NCBI GenBank assembly: GCA_963971285.1
Contig: OZ020260.1
Coordinates: 14,480,798 to 14,544,797, forward strand
Source: Astropecten irregularis
Taxonomy: Eukaryota > Echinodermata > Asteroidea > Paxillosida > Astropectinidae
Reading direction: 5' to 3'
DNA: 64,000 nucleotides
Shown here in pieces: positions 34,101 through 49,100 of the stretch (its first letter is position 1; each line of letters opens with the position of its first letter). The notes under the pieces were generated by a model, which saw only the letters and a list, made by a program, of their open reading frames with translations, searched no databases and was not told the origin of the DNA. The position numbers were made by a program, and so were the translations under genes.

Positions 34101-37100
34101 CCATATATTACCAAGTGATTACAATATTTGAAACCTTAATTAAAAATATTCCATCCGAGAATTAATTACTAAGTGTCTTTTGGGATCGTAAAAATACATT
34201 TTCACAGGAAAAATTGGGCGATGCAAGTTTAGTGGCCCCAAGTCATCAAGATCCTCTCATACATATTGCTTTTATTTCATGCATTTTTTTAGCGAACAAT
34301 TTATGTTTAGCAATTCAAAAGCATCTGTACGTGCATCTGAGGAAAAACATTAGCCGTAATTATATTCATGCCTATTAGTCAGACTAGCAGTATGTACATG
34401 TATCTACTGGCAATTATGAGGATTTTCATATTCATGTGGACTCCTCTCTCTGTAGTGTCCCTAAGGTAATATACAGTTCTGTGGTTGCATAGTCCACACG
34501 TAAATATTCCACGTAGCCGCGCTATAACTTGAAAACTTGTCCCAATTTCTTTGAAAACTAATGTGAGAATAATCTTCAGACTGAGTCTTTGAAGCTAATA
34601 ATACCAAAGACAACGAAATTCTGTTAAAATGTGAATTTATAGTCGTGAGGAGAAAAGGCAGCTTTGAAGTAAACATGATCTTGTACATGAAGGCTTGCAG
34701 CTCCACAGTAAAGCTCCGGCAAAGGAATATAAACCCGACAGATATGTGCGACAGATGCTTATTTCATCAAGTTATCCGAGTAGTTTCAAATCCCGATGGA
34801 CAGCAAAGTGATTGAAGAGGAAAAAATAAGACAGAAAATTTAATGATTCCAGCTCCGACAAACTGTAAAGAAAAACAAATTCTCTTTCGTTTTTTTCTGT
34901 ATTTTCGTTTTCTTTGAAGAGCACTGCATGTCTATTTTGAGGTTAAAGTGTCTGTAATTTAAAAGAGACCAGAGAAAGGTTGAGGGTGAATGTGGCACAG
35001 TACGGAGGAAAAATCAATCACTCATGGAGGTAATAAAGGACAAGACATCTCATGGGATTCTCTCATCAATTCTATTCCTCCGTTCCTACCTCTTGGCATA
35101 GTGTGACCTACTGATGGGCTTACTCCCGCTACCATTTCAAGGTCTGACGTCGTTGCTTGGGAGGGACACACATTACCTCACTACGTAACCCGGGCAGACC
35201 AGACCAGAGACTATTATGCAAAGACATCATGGATTCTGTCTTCTTGTCTTACTTCCCAAATAAACCTCTTAAAGGAAAGAGACTTTACTCTGATAGTACT
35301 TGTTTGCAAATAATGTATGCAGTGATTCAGAATAAACATGAGTTATCGTACCTGCTCAAAGCATGCAAAGGTCGTCTGTCTTGAACGTTAAAAATTAAAT
35401 CTCTCTTTTGGATGAGAAGAACTTTCCTAAATGGACAATTCATTGAGATTCACAGGATTACTGACCATTTCAGGTCCAGTTTCACTCACAAATCTGAACA
35501 TGTGAACTTATAAAAAAAAATAATAATTAGCCTTCGATCAAGATCCTGCTTGGATCAGGCCCTCCTAACTCCAAGCGAAAAAATAACAAACTTGTCCCTT
35601 TAAGAACGAAGTCCCTGCTCGGAGGCCAGACACATCTTGATAAATTGATATGTGGCACTAATTATTAACCAAGCACTGATAGGGACTGGTAATCAGTCAC
35701 TGGTAAACACGATTTCAATTGAGAGAGTTATCTAGATGATGAATGGAAAGACGATTTAATGATGTTGCTGGCTGCCCATTCATTTCCTCTGATTAAAACT
35801 GACAAAAATAAGCGCAATGGGTCATATAACCAGGGTAAGTATTATACAACTGGTTATTTATTAAAATTGGGCCCAATTTCATAGAGATGTTCCCAATTTC
35901 ATGGAATCCGTTACGGCCTAAGTTGAATTTTGTGCTTACGGGTACTGCTACGCGTGAAATCTATTTCATGGAATCCATAGGGGCCTAAGCAAGATTTTCG
36001 CTTAGCGAAGAATTTCTAGGTTATCCGAGATTATTTTCTACTAACGCACTACCATATGCATTCTGCAGAAAAACCTTGATTACCATTACCAAAAAGAAAA
36101 CTCTCCCGTGAAATACGCTAACCGTAACAAAAAAGTCTGCTAACGTTCATGACGGTAACAGATTCCATGAAATTGGTTATTAAGCATGAAAAGTCTTCCT
36201 TGATCAAACAGGATTACCAACCAAATTTTCATGTGATATTTAATGCTTTTGACTTGTATTCAGCCATTGGTTGCTGAGCATAACATTCACAAGGAGTTTT
36301 GACTGGCATACTGATAGTTTTTACCAAGGCTTTTGGTGCTTACATGGTAAGCACATTTTGGTGCTTAAGTAGCTCTTTGAATTGCATTTTGAAAATAGTT
36401 CTATGAAATTGACCCCTGGTCTGGATTCAGGATTCAGGAAGATTCCTGGCCAAAATGGACAACATATATAGGGCTTACAGGTATGTACATGTATCATGTA
36501 CATGTCTGTCAATACAACATGCACATCATCAGTTCATCACACAATATTGCATCAATCTAGTGAAACAACTGCTTCACACATACGGTGCCGATTTGAATAA
36601 AATAACAGCATTAGAATATGCATAAATGCCTTCAAAATGTCACGAAATGCATAAAAACTGCACACATCATCATGCCCCGAGACTACATGAATAAATGCAA
36701 CATTCTAAAAGGTCATAAATCTACTGCTCGCTAGTCATAAAAAAACTGGATACAAAATGCAAGAGCTGCAGTGCCTACATACACGTACCATCAACATTTA
36801 ATAACCGGAATATTAAAAAAAAATATGCATGAAACATAAAAACTAGACTCTCATAAAACTGATATGTGCATGTACTTGACATTGAACAGATATTCAAATG
36901 GTAGAATGCATGCTAACACTAATTGTTGCGTTTTAAAAATTATTTTCATTTTACATTCTTTTTATTTATCCTTTAAAAAAATGTATTTATTTGTTTGTAT
37001 GTGAGAACATTTTGAAATCAAATTCTACAAGTTGAGCTAGCAGCATACATGTAATCTTTCCCTCACAATTTAAAACTGCCGTTATTTCGCACCAAGTAAC

Positions 37101-40100
37101 ACTGCCTGCATGAGGCGCTGTATTGTCTTCTTGTTTAGTATGAGAAAAACAAAATTGACCAAAGAACTATAAAAAAAAAAAACCAGCCTGCTTCATGTAC
37201 AGTTGGTTCATTATGTCAACAGAGGGCGCTATTGCATATCTTTGGAGGGACACACTGCCATTCCTTGTGTTGGGTCATGGTAGGGTGAATGGTCAATGTA
37301 CGTCATAGCCAATAAATTTGGGCATGGTCCAACTGTCAAGCGGATGGCCTTCTTTAAAAGTGTTATAACAAGCTGATGCATCGACACCAGTTGGTCTCAC
37401 TTGAAACATTCTAAAATGTTCGCTCATTCTAGCATCATTAAAATTTTTACACTGAGCCAGTAAACCCCCAGATAAGAGCTGAACAGTAACAATGACATGA
37501 GCCTAGGTGGGAACTTGAAAGGAAAGTGAGTTAAAGACGGCCACTCGGGCAGGGAAATATGCTTCTCAAGAGCTTATATATTGGGTCACCTCGATGCCTC
37601 TGGGATAAAGCTAGATAAACTGACAAAGAGAGATAGCATGTAGTTCAACAAACACCTCATTGGTGGTGCCACGATAAGAAGAATTGACAAAGAGACAAGT
37701 AAAGGTCTTTTCACACAACGCTATTAAACAAAAAAACTCTGAACCATCTAGAAATTCTCTCATGGTTGCGAAATCTTACAAAAGTGTCATCATGTGAAAG
37801 GACACCAATGCTTGAGAGTGACCGACGTCCCTGGTGAATCCTTGAGAGATTTTGACAGAGGTCCAGACCCATGACAGAATTTCATTCATTCATTCATTTA
37901 TTGGTCCAATAGGAATTTTTCCAATAGGAAATTTCTCAATGGTTGAGAGTTTTTTTTAGCGTCATGTGAAAAGGCCTTAAGCCTGACTATCTCGTGGAAG
38001 CTAATCAGCTTACAACTGGCCTAGATCAAGGAGTGTTTAGCTTACCTCTATCCTCGCCTGATTCCCTCTCTCTCTGTTTGTCTTGCATCCTGTTGAAGGA
38101 ACATCTCTGCTCATCCATCCTCTTGCCCTGGAAGCGACTCAGCACATCAAAGAAGCTGTCATCATCGTCCATGATCTCTGGAGATGCCCTCTGGAGAGAA
38201 AAGGTCAAGATGAGATCAGGGTGGGGTTTTAGAGGAGGCAGGCTTTTCCAGGTATTGGGAATGTACCCTTCTGGGAGGAAGCATGACTGATTGGTAATGT
38301 CAGTAATAAGCCTGTGCCCGCACTGGACTTTTTTGGGCAAAGTTACCGTATGCTGGGTACTTAACCCAATTTAAGTCCAGTGTGGACGTCTTGGGAAGTC
38401 TTCCTCTCAGTTACTTTTCCCGACCCGCGCGGGTATTTCTACTGGCCAACTTCTGCCCAGGAAGAATTCCAGAGACACTTTTCCCGATACGAAAAGTCCA
38501 GTGCGGATAGTGCGAGTCGGGTACCCGCATGAGCCAAGTATTGACAGCTCGGTAATTCTTCCGCACGTGCACGGTTAAGTTACCCGAGTCGAAAGTCCAA
38601 GTGCGGACACCGGTAATATTTGCCCATTTTTCATTTATCTATCGGCTCGGTGAACTTCCCCGGCGAAAAAAGTCCAGTGCGGACAGAGCTTTACTCGTAT
38701 GACGCACAGCTAATGTGAGTCATGTTCAAGTGAGATTCTAATAAAAGGTTTGTATACAGCTGGTGCTTCTCTCAATGTAATAACTAATCAGTTTTGCCAC
38801 CTTATAGAGCTGCTTAGCACAAAAATTCGCTAAGCATTACATTAACAACCAAATTTCCATGTGTTGTGTATCACTTGCAAATGTTATTTGGCTGTTGTTC
38901 ACTGACCATGAATATCAAATCGAATTTTCAGAATAAAACTAAAACAGACATTCAGTTTATTGTCGTACATTAGAACAAAATACTATTGAATTCATACAAG
39001 TAATAAACAATACAAGTAATAAACTGCTGCAAACTGCTCATCAGCCAAAATAATGACCTGAAATTTGTAAAATGCTTGGAGTTATGAGGGCCTGACGCAT
39101 TTCGATCCTAGCAGGATCTTTATCGAAAGCTATTTTTTTTTTTTAGCCTTTGAGAAAGATCCTGCTAGGATGGAAGCATGTCAGGCCCTCCTAACTCCAA
39201 GCATTTTACAATGAATTGAGTGAAGACAGAAATATGGTATGCTCACTTTGTGCAGACAGTCAACCAGATGACAACACAGAACATCTTTACAATAATTCCT
39301 ACAATCAGACCGACTGTCCCCCATCCTTCATCAAAATCACTCTGGAACAAGTGAAGAGATTCAACCAGAACACCCAGGACACGGCTTAATACTGAGCTTC
39401 TATCAGGCTGTATGTATAGCTCATTGCATTCTATCCCATATACAATATACATGGAGTGTATTTATGCAGTATTGTACATGATTATTCTAGCCAATAGTGC
39501 ATGTTATTGTCTCCACTCATGCGTAACGGCAACAGGTGTAGTCTACTATCCATTTCCATTCTCTCTCTTGTCTAAATCGAGCTGGAACATTTTTTTATAG
39601 CATCAATATCAACAGCTGTCACATTGCTATTTTTTTTTATAATATAAGCATGATGTCTGGAATGTATGGGACAAACAAGCTGCCTTCAGGTTCAATGAGT
39701 CTGGCTACCAACCTGTTGAGGGGATACTTGGATGTTAACATTCTCTGTCTTGAGGCAGGCTGCTGAGTCTCCGCTACTGGAGCTGTTACTGGACGTGTTG
39801 GAGCTCTTGCGGCTCAGCTTCTCCTTGTTGCTACCTTTCCTCTTGAATTTGGCTCCGGCGGCCGGCTTGGGCTTGCCGTTGGCTGCGGCGCCCTCTGTGT
39901 TCTGTCGGAGATTAGTTTAAAGGTATAATACATGATTGGTAAAGGTCACAGAGCAGCACTCACACTTTGTCTGATCCAGCATGTACTTGAAATAATACAC
40001 CAGTGAAAACTCAATCTGACATCTGAGTCACGAGAAAATAGCGAAAACCCATCTCAATTTTTCTTATAAAACATAAAGAATGGTTTTGATCTTACCCCGA

Positions 40101-43100
40101 GATCAAAACTGTTTTCGGTCTTTGTTTTACTACCGGATAAATACAGCATTTCAGGCAGAAATATTTTAACGGTATGTTTCTACCAGCACCATCTTCATAC
40201 ACTAAAAGTTATAAGTAAATCTGTGAAGATTTCTATTTAAGTATGTTACCAATCCTGTACTGTACCTTTAACAGACTTTGTGACATACTGCCTAGAGGCA
40301 AGGGCATTGATTTATAGGGGGCGGAGGGAAAGGGGCAAGGAGGGGGGTGGTGTTTGGAAAGGTAAGCATACCTTATCTGGTGTCATGGCAACCAGTTGCA
40401 TTCGCTCCATGCTTTGCCGGCGTTGCCTGTTGAGTTCTAGCAAGAAAAAAAGAGAAGATACACTATTGAATAGAATACAACTACTGCAGGTTAAGCAGAG
40501 TGATAGTAAAGTGATACATGGAAATAGAACATGCCATGAACCATCTAGGAGGTCTGGCTTGACTATAGCACTGAGGGAGGCTAGTTTTACTAGCACTGCA
40601 GAAGCAATGTTAAGTGTTTTCAAACTATTTCATGGACAAAAAAGGGGCTAGTTTTAATGTATGACTAAAGGAGGCTAGTTTTACTATACTATTTGAAGCA
40701 GGAGTTATAGCTAATGTGACTATTAAGGGGTGATAATTGTAATTTTTTACACAAAGGGACTAGTTTGTTGTGCCAATAAATCATATAAGAGCAGTTTCAT
40801 TACCTTTTTCCTTCAGAGTCTTTTTGTTAGCGTTCTGTAGGAGGCCATCTTGACTAGATACAAGAGAGAGAGAAATGCAAAACAATATTTAATTGAAACT
40901 GCACAGAATATCCTGATTTTAATACATAACGAGCTACTCAATGTAGCATACTGCTTGTGAGTCATGCTAAGATGTGGGTTTTTGCTTAGCAGGGAATATG
41001 TGAGGCTTATCCAGTTTTGCTAAGCAAATTAAGTTCATAAGTTAATATATTTAATGTATAGTCAACAAGCACATTTATGCTTTAATAGCACCACCATCAA
41101 ATTTGACCTTAGTTATTGCAAGGAGATTTGTTTTCTTCACTGCATCATTGATACAGGCACACTGTCACCTTGACAATAAATATGTCATTAATACAACGGA
41201 AACAATAAACCATTACCGCCGGCCGACAATATTTCAAAACTCATTTCTGAACCTAATTTATAACTGGAGCTCTTATTACGACCACGGTGACAGCTATTTA
41301 CATTTCATTATAAATGTTCAGTTCAGCAATTAGTGTAGCTATCCTGAAAGGTTTTCATCATCTCTGGCTGGCATGCAACAGGGAGGGTAAACAGTTGATT
41401 GCAGGGACGTCACGACGTGAGCAAACCAAGCTGAATTATGAGGACAGAGTCGGGCAGGTCGGTGCATGTTGGCCGTCTAATCCCAGACGGCCTGGCTAGT
41501 GATTATAACACAGTGGAGAGTTACCTACATGGGTATCTTATGACCATTAGGGGCCTTTTCCAAACCTCGGCTCTGGCTTCGTCTCTGTCATCCATATGTT
41601 GAAAATAATAGGTTGTGGTTTTTCATTGAAGCTGAAGCTAATTTCTTTTTTGACCAGAGAATCTACTTTCGAACCGCAGCCAAAAGCCTCTATTTTGATA
41701 CCCGTTATTTTAGTATGGATTCACGGAATGGAGCCCGAGCCCAAGCCCGAGCCCAAGCCCGAGCCCGAGCCCGAGCCGGAGCTGGAGCCTGAGCTGAGGT
41801 TTGGCAAAGCCCCAAGGAGTAATACCTTACAGAATCCCTCATATTGAGCCGTGTTAGCCCTGGGGTCATAGGATAGTGTCTTCTTTTCATACCTGCAAGG
41901 GTCTTTGTCCAGTCCCAGGACTGTCCGCAAGTCAGCCAGGTTCATTTGGGCCGTTAGCTCACCGGTTTTATCTCCAACCTACAGCCAATGTGAACAACAC
42001 AAAAACATGAATACAAAATGGGAAAAAAAAGGTACAAAAGAAGCGGAAATGAAATAAGCTCTCTTTTGAATAAAAATATAAAAGAAGAAAAGGGAAGAAA
42101 AAGAATTCAGTGCCCAGGGGGAAATTGTAGTAATTTTCCAAAGAAGGTAAAAAAAGACCTGATTTATTATTCTGTTTCTGAGGGATTTGTAATGAAATGA
42201 TGGGAAGGATCCGGTTACAAGGATTTAGATGACGGCGCTTGGTGCATAATGAAGACTGATCCTACTGAATACAGGATGGGGGTTTGTACCAGCATCGTAG
42301 GATGTCTTCTGGAGGTGGGTTTGGTCAAGCAATGTTCCCTGATTTGATGGTAATTATAAATTGATTTCTCCAGACGATTTCACAAAACACTGAAGATCAA
42401 TCTTCACTTTGTGTTGTGAATATTACCATAGTGATTTGTGTTGTGACATCATTCTTTGCTTAGCAATTACGACTGATTCATGATTAATATTAGAGCTTGG
42501 TGAAATCGTCTACTGCAAATTGCCAATTTCACAGCCCTGCTTAGCACACAAATTTGCTAACCATTAAATTTCTGTCTTAATAAAAACAGGATTAACAAAC
42601 AAATTTCCATGTGTTGTGTATCACTTGTGATTGTTCTTTGGCTGTTGTTTGCTGACCATGATTATCAAATGACATTTCTAATAATGGTTTGTTTTATTGA
42701 GTCTGATATTTTGTGCTAAGCATTTTTTTGTGTGCTTAACAGGTCCATGAAATTGGCCCCAGTACATTCAAATGACTACAATATTTTCAATAATATTATT
42801 TTTCTCTAGCCTATGAGGAAGAGAATATCCTCTCTCCTCAGCTTTTCTGTTTGTTCATTTCCAGCAGACAAACAGCTTACAACATCCATTTTTTTTTATT
42901 AATTGGAAAAAAAAGGAAACAGAAACGAAAGCTTCATTTTAAGCAACAGAAGGGACGAATAATAAAAACAAAACTCCAGGCAATGGTGTTTGTTCAAGCT
43001 ACCTTCACTGCATGTTATTGACATTCCATTCCGCTCTGTGTTTTTGTAACAAATTCTTTCCCACAAGCAGCCAAAAACAATATGTAGGTTTTTTTCCTTT

Positions 43101-46100
43101 TGAAGACAAGGAATTCTTTCCGAGTTCAAACCAAAAGAGCATTTACTTTATCAGTGTGTGCTACATGTAGCTCGGTTTGAAAAAAATGTTTATGTTCATG
43201 TTTTGATTTTTAAATTTCAAAGTGGTTGAAAAATGTTCAATTCCATTGTCTATAACATTGCATAGCCATTTATTAAAGTGGCTATGCAATGTAAAACTTG
43301 GAAAAATGTGTGGAAAATATCAGTTTTGGGACAAATAAATAGCAAGAGTTTATTTTGGTTTAAATCTAGTAGTAAGTGAAAGTTGTCTGGTTTCATATTT
43401 GCCAGTGAAAATCCTAAGAAAGTTCGGATACGGGTGATAGATTATTTAACAAACAAAAAAACAAAAACAATAGTGCACCTTCATGGAAATCAGTACAAAA
43501 CAGAAAGATTTGCCGCTTCAAGTTAAGAAACTCAACAAGAGGACCTTTTTTCACCTTAAGAACGGTCTGCAAGTCTAATCCTAGTCATTATGGTAAGCTT
43601 CTAAAGCTTATGCACGTCCGTAGGATTATAACTGCCGGCTAAGCAGCACTTAATGGCATGGAAATCCCTCATAAGACGCTATTTACCATGAACATGATGA
43701 AATACGTTAAAGAGCCAACAATGAAATAAAAGGGAGAAAAAAACAATCTCAAGCGACAGATTTTGCTCTGTTGGCGTCCAAACAGATTCATCTTTTGAAT
43801 AAAGTATGATTGATTTGCAAACATACACAAATTTGTTTCATGTTTTTATTTTTTTTTGTTAGCCATGTTTGTATCAATCCTTCCGACTCCTTTCGGGAAT
43901 TTGAAAGTTAATCAGAAAGCATTGAGTTGGCAGAGGTCATTTGTGAGTGGCTTACTGCTCAGAGCACAAACAAACGAATGGAGAAGGCAACACAAAGTCA
44001 ACTTGACGGCACGGGAGTCTTAAAAATCTGTCTAAGAAACAAATAGTCCTTGTGAAAGGGTACATGTTTTACATCAGTGAACAAAAAACACACAAATTGT
44101 ATTCAGATGTTGACAGGAGAGAGCTGGAAAGCTTTACAGGGCATTTTAAGGTGTAGTTTGGGGGGAGATTTGGTCAAGTGTAGTCTCTGGGCACCTGAAG
44201 GTAGAAGGAGGGTTGGACGGCCAAAAACAACCTGGCAAAGGACTGTGGAGAAGGAAAGGAAGGGCCTAGGATGGAATTCTTGGAGGGAAGCCAAAGCTGT
44301 AGCCGTAGGGCTGACTGGAGGAAGAAACGTGCAGCCTTATGGGCCAGTGGGCCCGAAGAGGATAGGTAGGTAAGGTAAAGCAGTCTCTGGATTCGCCCGG
44401 GCTCCTAGACAAGCAGGGAATATCAAGGCCATGTTAAACAAGGCAATTTTTACAAGCAACTTGGAGGCAACCAACGACACCACATAAAAGGAAAGTTCCA
44501 GTAGTACTTGGGTCATTCTTCTGACAGTTTCTCACTATCTCCTAAACTGATATCAAGACTTCAAGATGAATGTTATTTCTTCTTGGAGATTGCCTGGAAC
44601 TGGTTGCCTGTAAGTTGCCTCGTTAGACATGGGACCTAGGAATGTAATCTTATACCATACCTCTCTGGATATCTGTAAGTGCAGGGTTGCATAGTGCAAT
44701 GCCTTGTCATGATTCTGGAGTGCTGTATGAGCATTGCCTAGACTCCAGCATGCTCGACCCTCACCAACCCTGTAGGTAGAATCAAACAAGACACAATCAC
44801 AAGATTTTAGTTTTCACTAAAACGTGAGATTTGTCTTCCTTTTTTGTAATGGTTACAGTCAACAGAGAGTCTGTTTAAACAGCTGGGATGACTTTCTTGC
44901 AATGCCGAGGGACCTGAATGTAAGATCACGGGGTACGTACCTGTCCTTGAGCTTCTGTGCAATCCGATGGTGTCTCTCATGGTACTCCACGGCCGTCTCG
45001 TAGTCTCTTAGAAGAGTGAAGGTGTTTCCCAAACTGTAGCACGCCTGGGCCTCGATAGCAATATCCCCTAACCGCCGAGCAATATGTAAGGTTTTCCTTA
45101 AGGAAAAATACAACAACAAAGATCAAACGAAATTCATTTACCCTGAAACCGACCTTGTAAACAGCACAGCATATTTGATCGTGCTTGGACTAATTAGGCA
45201 GTCCATCATGCACAGGATTGAAAGGGTCAATATTCATGGGCCGAGTGCACCATTGTGTTGGTGCCTCCACTCAATTCTGGATGACCGCTCATGCAGTGCC
45301 AATGTCAACACAGATGCAAATCAATTGACCGATATTATTACGGCGCCTTGGCCAGGCAGCCTTGAGCTGAAGGTAAGATGGAACGGACCCTGTATGTGTT
45401 TGCACACAAGGGTATAGCTTCTCAGATTCTCTAGGATTATATACTGTAGAATGTCTACAGAATGGCATGTACTGTACATGTACATCAGGGCTGTGATTGT
45501 ACTTGCATAAAAAACCCTGAAAACATAGCCCCCAAAAACTGAAAATAATACATTTCCTATACTTTTGTACGGGCAAAATGAGGCCAAAAAACCTGAAATT
45601 GGTTATTTCCTGAAAAATCACATCCCTGGTACATGTGCCTCTGCATATTCATTCTATATAATGAGGTGAATCCAGTTTGTGTTGTGATAGGTCTGGCTGT
45701 CAGTCAAGAATCCTAAACCTCACCCCTTGGTTTAAGACAATTTGGACTGACCCTTCTAACGAGCTAAAATGCCAGTTGACACAAAAGACCCTTTTAACCC
45801 TGTGTCATCTCCGTGGCAATGGGAGAAAGTTTTGTTGTTGTGGATAGGACACTGATATCACCATGTGTCTGTTGCTATTTCAGATGAAGTGTGCTGTTTA
45901 CATTTAGTTCCCCGAGAAAATAATGTTGGGAGTGTACATGTACTTGTATTTACGTCGCTAACCTACCGTGGATTCACTAGCTCAAAGGAGTGCAGTAAAT
46001 TGCTTTTGTGTTCTGCAAAGGCTGTAACATTATTACAGCATCTGCATGTATTAAATGAATCTGAGGTTCTTAGCTTCATGGGTAAGCGAGGGCCTACCGA

Positions 46101-49100
46101 CGGAATCTCAAACATCAGGCTTTGAATGGACTCCCTAAGGCCAGACAGTCAGATACATTAAGGATAAAAACACTCAAGCCCTCACTTGTAATAGTCGGCG
46201 GCCGTCTCAAAGTCTCCCATGAACACACAGGCATTGCCAAGGTTACTGTAGGCCCTTCTCTCGGCGGCTTTGTCTCCAAACTCCTTCGCGATGGAAAGTC
46301 TCTGTAACAAAAAGATAGACAGTAGGTACTGTCAAAACACTGCACGTATCTCACACGTGTATCATACATACATGTAGAGCCATTCAACAATCTACATCTA
46401 GCAAGTTTGGTAACAGTTTGTGTGTTGTACAGGGAGCATCAGCGGACTTGTACTAGTTTCATTTTACATAATCATGATGAAAGTATGAGCTCAGTGAAGT
46501 GGGATATAATCTGATATTTTGCTTATAAAGGCACGTTATAAGCACTTTATATCTTGAGCGGCTTTGACAGTGATGTTTGATTCATAGCGATGGGGATTTA
46601 AAGAATGTACGGTTCTCCTTGTTACTTATCTCTTCAAGATTGCCAGGGTAGGCTGTATGTGGGGAGATTAAGGAAAGCAGAGGGGATGTACAATTGATGT
46701 AAATGGTATTTTACTTGGTTGTACTGTGACCCCGTTCCGTTCAATATGTCATATGTATTTTATCCCTTGGAATGGGACTTGGTATGGTGTATTTATGCAT
46801 TCAGAGTTCAGACTTGGAGCAAGTTGAGCCAGTAATCTCATATACCCATTATGTAAAGTTGGCTGCTAATACACACCACATGTATTTATTGTACTGTCCC
46901 AACTCCTTCTAAATCCTACAACATCATATACTGATGCTTGAGATCTACATGTACATGTACATGTGTAAGATGGTTCGATTCAAGGATGCTGCTTGGTCAG
47001 TGTAAAAACAATAATCAACTTTCAGCGAAAAAATACAACAATCAACTTGCTATTTGAAAATGTACATGTACCTCAAAAGTGAATAACATTTTCTCCATTT
47101 CTTCTTTTTTCTTTACCCTTGACATGCTTGAAGCAATTGTGGGTGAGATTACATGTATCTCATCCCAATGGATCTATATTATTGTCTGAGAGCTGACCTG
47201 AATAATACAATCTCACAATGGACAGCCAATGCAAGAAGTAATACAATGGATCATGAGAATGGAGTGTAGCACAGACCCAGTTCTGTAACAATGCGCAATT
47301 CTAGTCATATTAGACAAGTAGAAATTGTCTCAGTTACATGTATAGGAGTCAAAGATCTAGATACAGTTTATATTTGAATTTCATTGAGCATATTTTAAAG
47401 CTATGGCTTTTAAGAAAATTGCGCCTCTTCTTTTTTTCTTTGGATTTTTTTTCCTATACCAAAATACTGACATTCAAATTAATAACTTTAATGCACCAAG
47501 TTCTGGGAAAATGTTAATTGCTTACATTAATAAAAATGTCCAAAAATACATAGCATAATCAAAGCAAGCTCAAATATTGAATCAATAATTTATCTTTTCC
47601 TTTCTTTTTCATTAATTTACAAAAGATTGTGCCACATTGCAGATAGCCTGTTGTGTATTTTTTTCTAGCAAGCTGAAATGTTGAGATGCGCTGTGTAAAT
47701 GAGACCCCTCCCCCCCCCTCCCCCCTCCTAAAATAAATCCACAGGGTGAAACGGTCAGCATATAATGTTACTCCAACGTGAATCACATCCAGGCCTCTTG
47801 CCGACCGACCGTGAAAGCCTCGAGTCTGGACACTAAACTGACACAGTGCCGGCGACGACAACGACTAGCAGAGAACGGAGGATCTGCAAATCCCTATACG
47901 TAGACAACAACACAGCACAAGCCTATTAAACAAACACAGGGTGGAGCCCTGTACAATAGCATGCAATGGGTCTGTATGCTACAACACTGCAATATTACAT
48001 CACACGCACCCAAACACGGCCACAAAAGGCTGTCTAATATTTTTTCTCTCTATTTTTTCCTCCTCAATTCTTTTTACTTTTCATTTTGTGTAAAACTTCA
48101 ACATCTCCGTTAAGCCCATGTCATCGTTTCCATGGTGATACGGCCTAATTGGATAAAAAACGCCAATGACGATAACAAAAATAAAACGCAAAATCCAGAA
48201 AGATCCTTGAGCTGGCTGGCAATGTCTTCTACCGACTTTTTTTTTTTGTGCGAGCGCTAAATTGAATTTCGTCAAGCATGACATATTTTTGTATTTTTTT
48301 TTCTCTCTACAATCTGACAGTGCTAAGTCAGCTAGACGTATTATGTTAATATATATCTATAACACTGTGAAACAGTCAAGCTTATTTTCTGACAAATAGT
48401 GGAAACACTCAACAAGGATTTGACAGAAAATCTGACAAAAAGAAATTATTGACCCACTATGTCCAAAATTAAAGAAAATTGTTCCTGTTTTTTCATTTTG
48501 TGTCCTTTTTTGTGCTTCGTAGAGCACCTTGTATAAAATAAATGATTAGTATCAATGTGTGTAAAATCAGATAAGCAGTAATTTCCATATTGCCATACAA
48601 GATTTCCAATCATTTCCAAACATGACAAGTCAGTATGAGTAAGGTATTAGACTTTTCCACTGAGAACAGCAGTGAAAAGACACACAAAATACATCGCTGC
48701 ATCAGGCACTTATCAATGAGTCTTGCAGAAATCACTGATCAACAGCAAAAATGCCCCAAAAATATTATCCCTGTCTCTATAAAAACACGGACTCATAAGA
48801 ACTTGATTTGGAAATCAACAACAACCACACCTGTTTTCAACTGCTTAATTGGACTAATCAGTGGAATGCACCTGTATACATTTGAGACTTTGAGGTACAC
48901 TTTACTGTACCTCATGTACAGTGTATGTATAGTAACAAATAAGCCCAACCTGATGAACCAACCGACCGTACCGACCTACACTGTACACATCATGCATAAG
49001 TACAAGCAGTGAACAGAGACAATATATTTTATGTGTACAATGCACTGGTCTACCTCATAGAATGACTCACTGTCATGATTATGCAATGCAGTTGAACTTT

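Larger units (their letters stand above)
27659..38045 (-). other. GPSM2 intron 12 (10.4 kb)
   Basis: The intron between GoLoco 1 and GoLoco 2. It contains hairpin repeat arms, a nested MITE pair (35872-36412), a foldback (37701-37978) and low-complexity tracts (29160-29330 ACAA-rich; C-run/A-run at 30114-30140). Between about 30.4 and 35.1 kb I see nothing recognisable apart from the repeat arm at 32141-32203 and one CRE-like TGACGTCA (33872-33879). No nested gene is supported. Confidence 0.7.

Noticed and set aside
41596-41847. Glu-Pro-rich open frame
   Set aside because: It comes from the GAGCCC hexamer expansion in a foldback repeat that recurs at 57951-58185.
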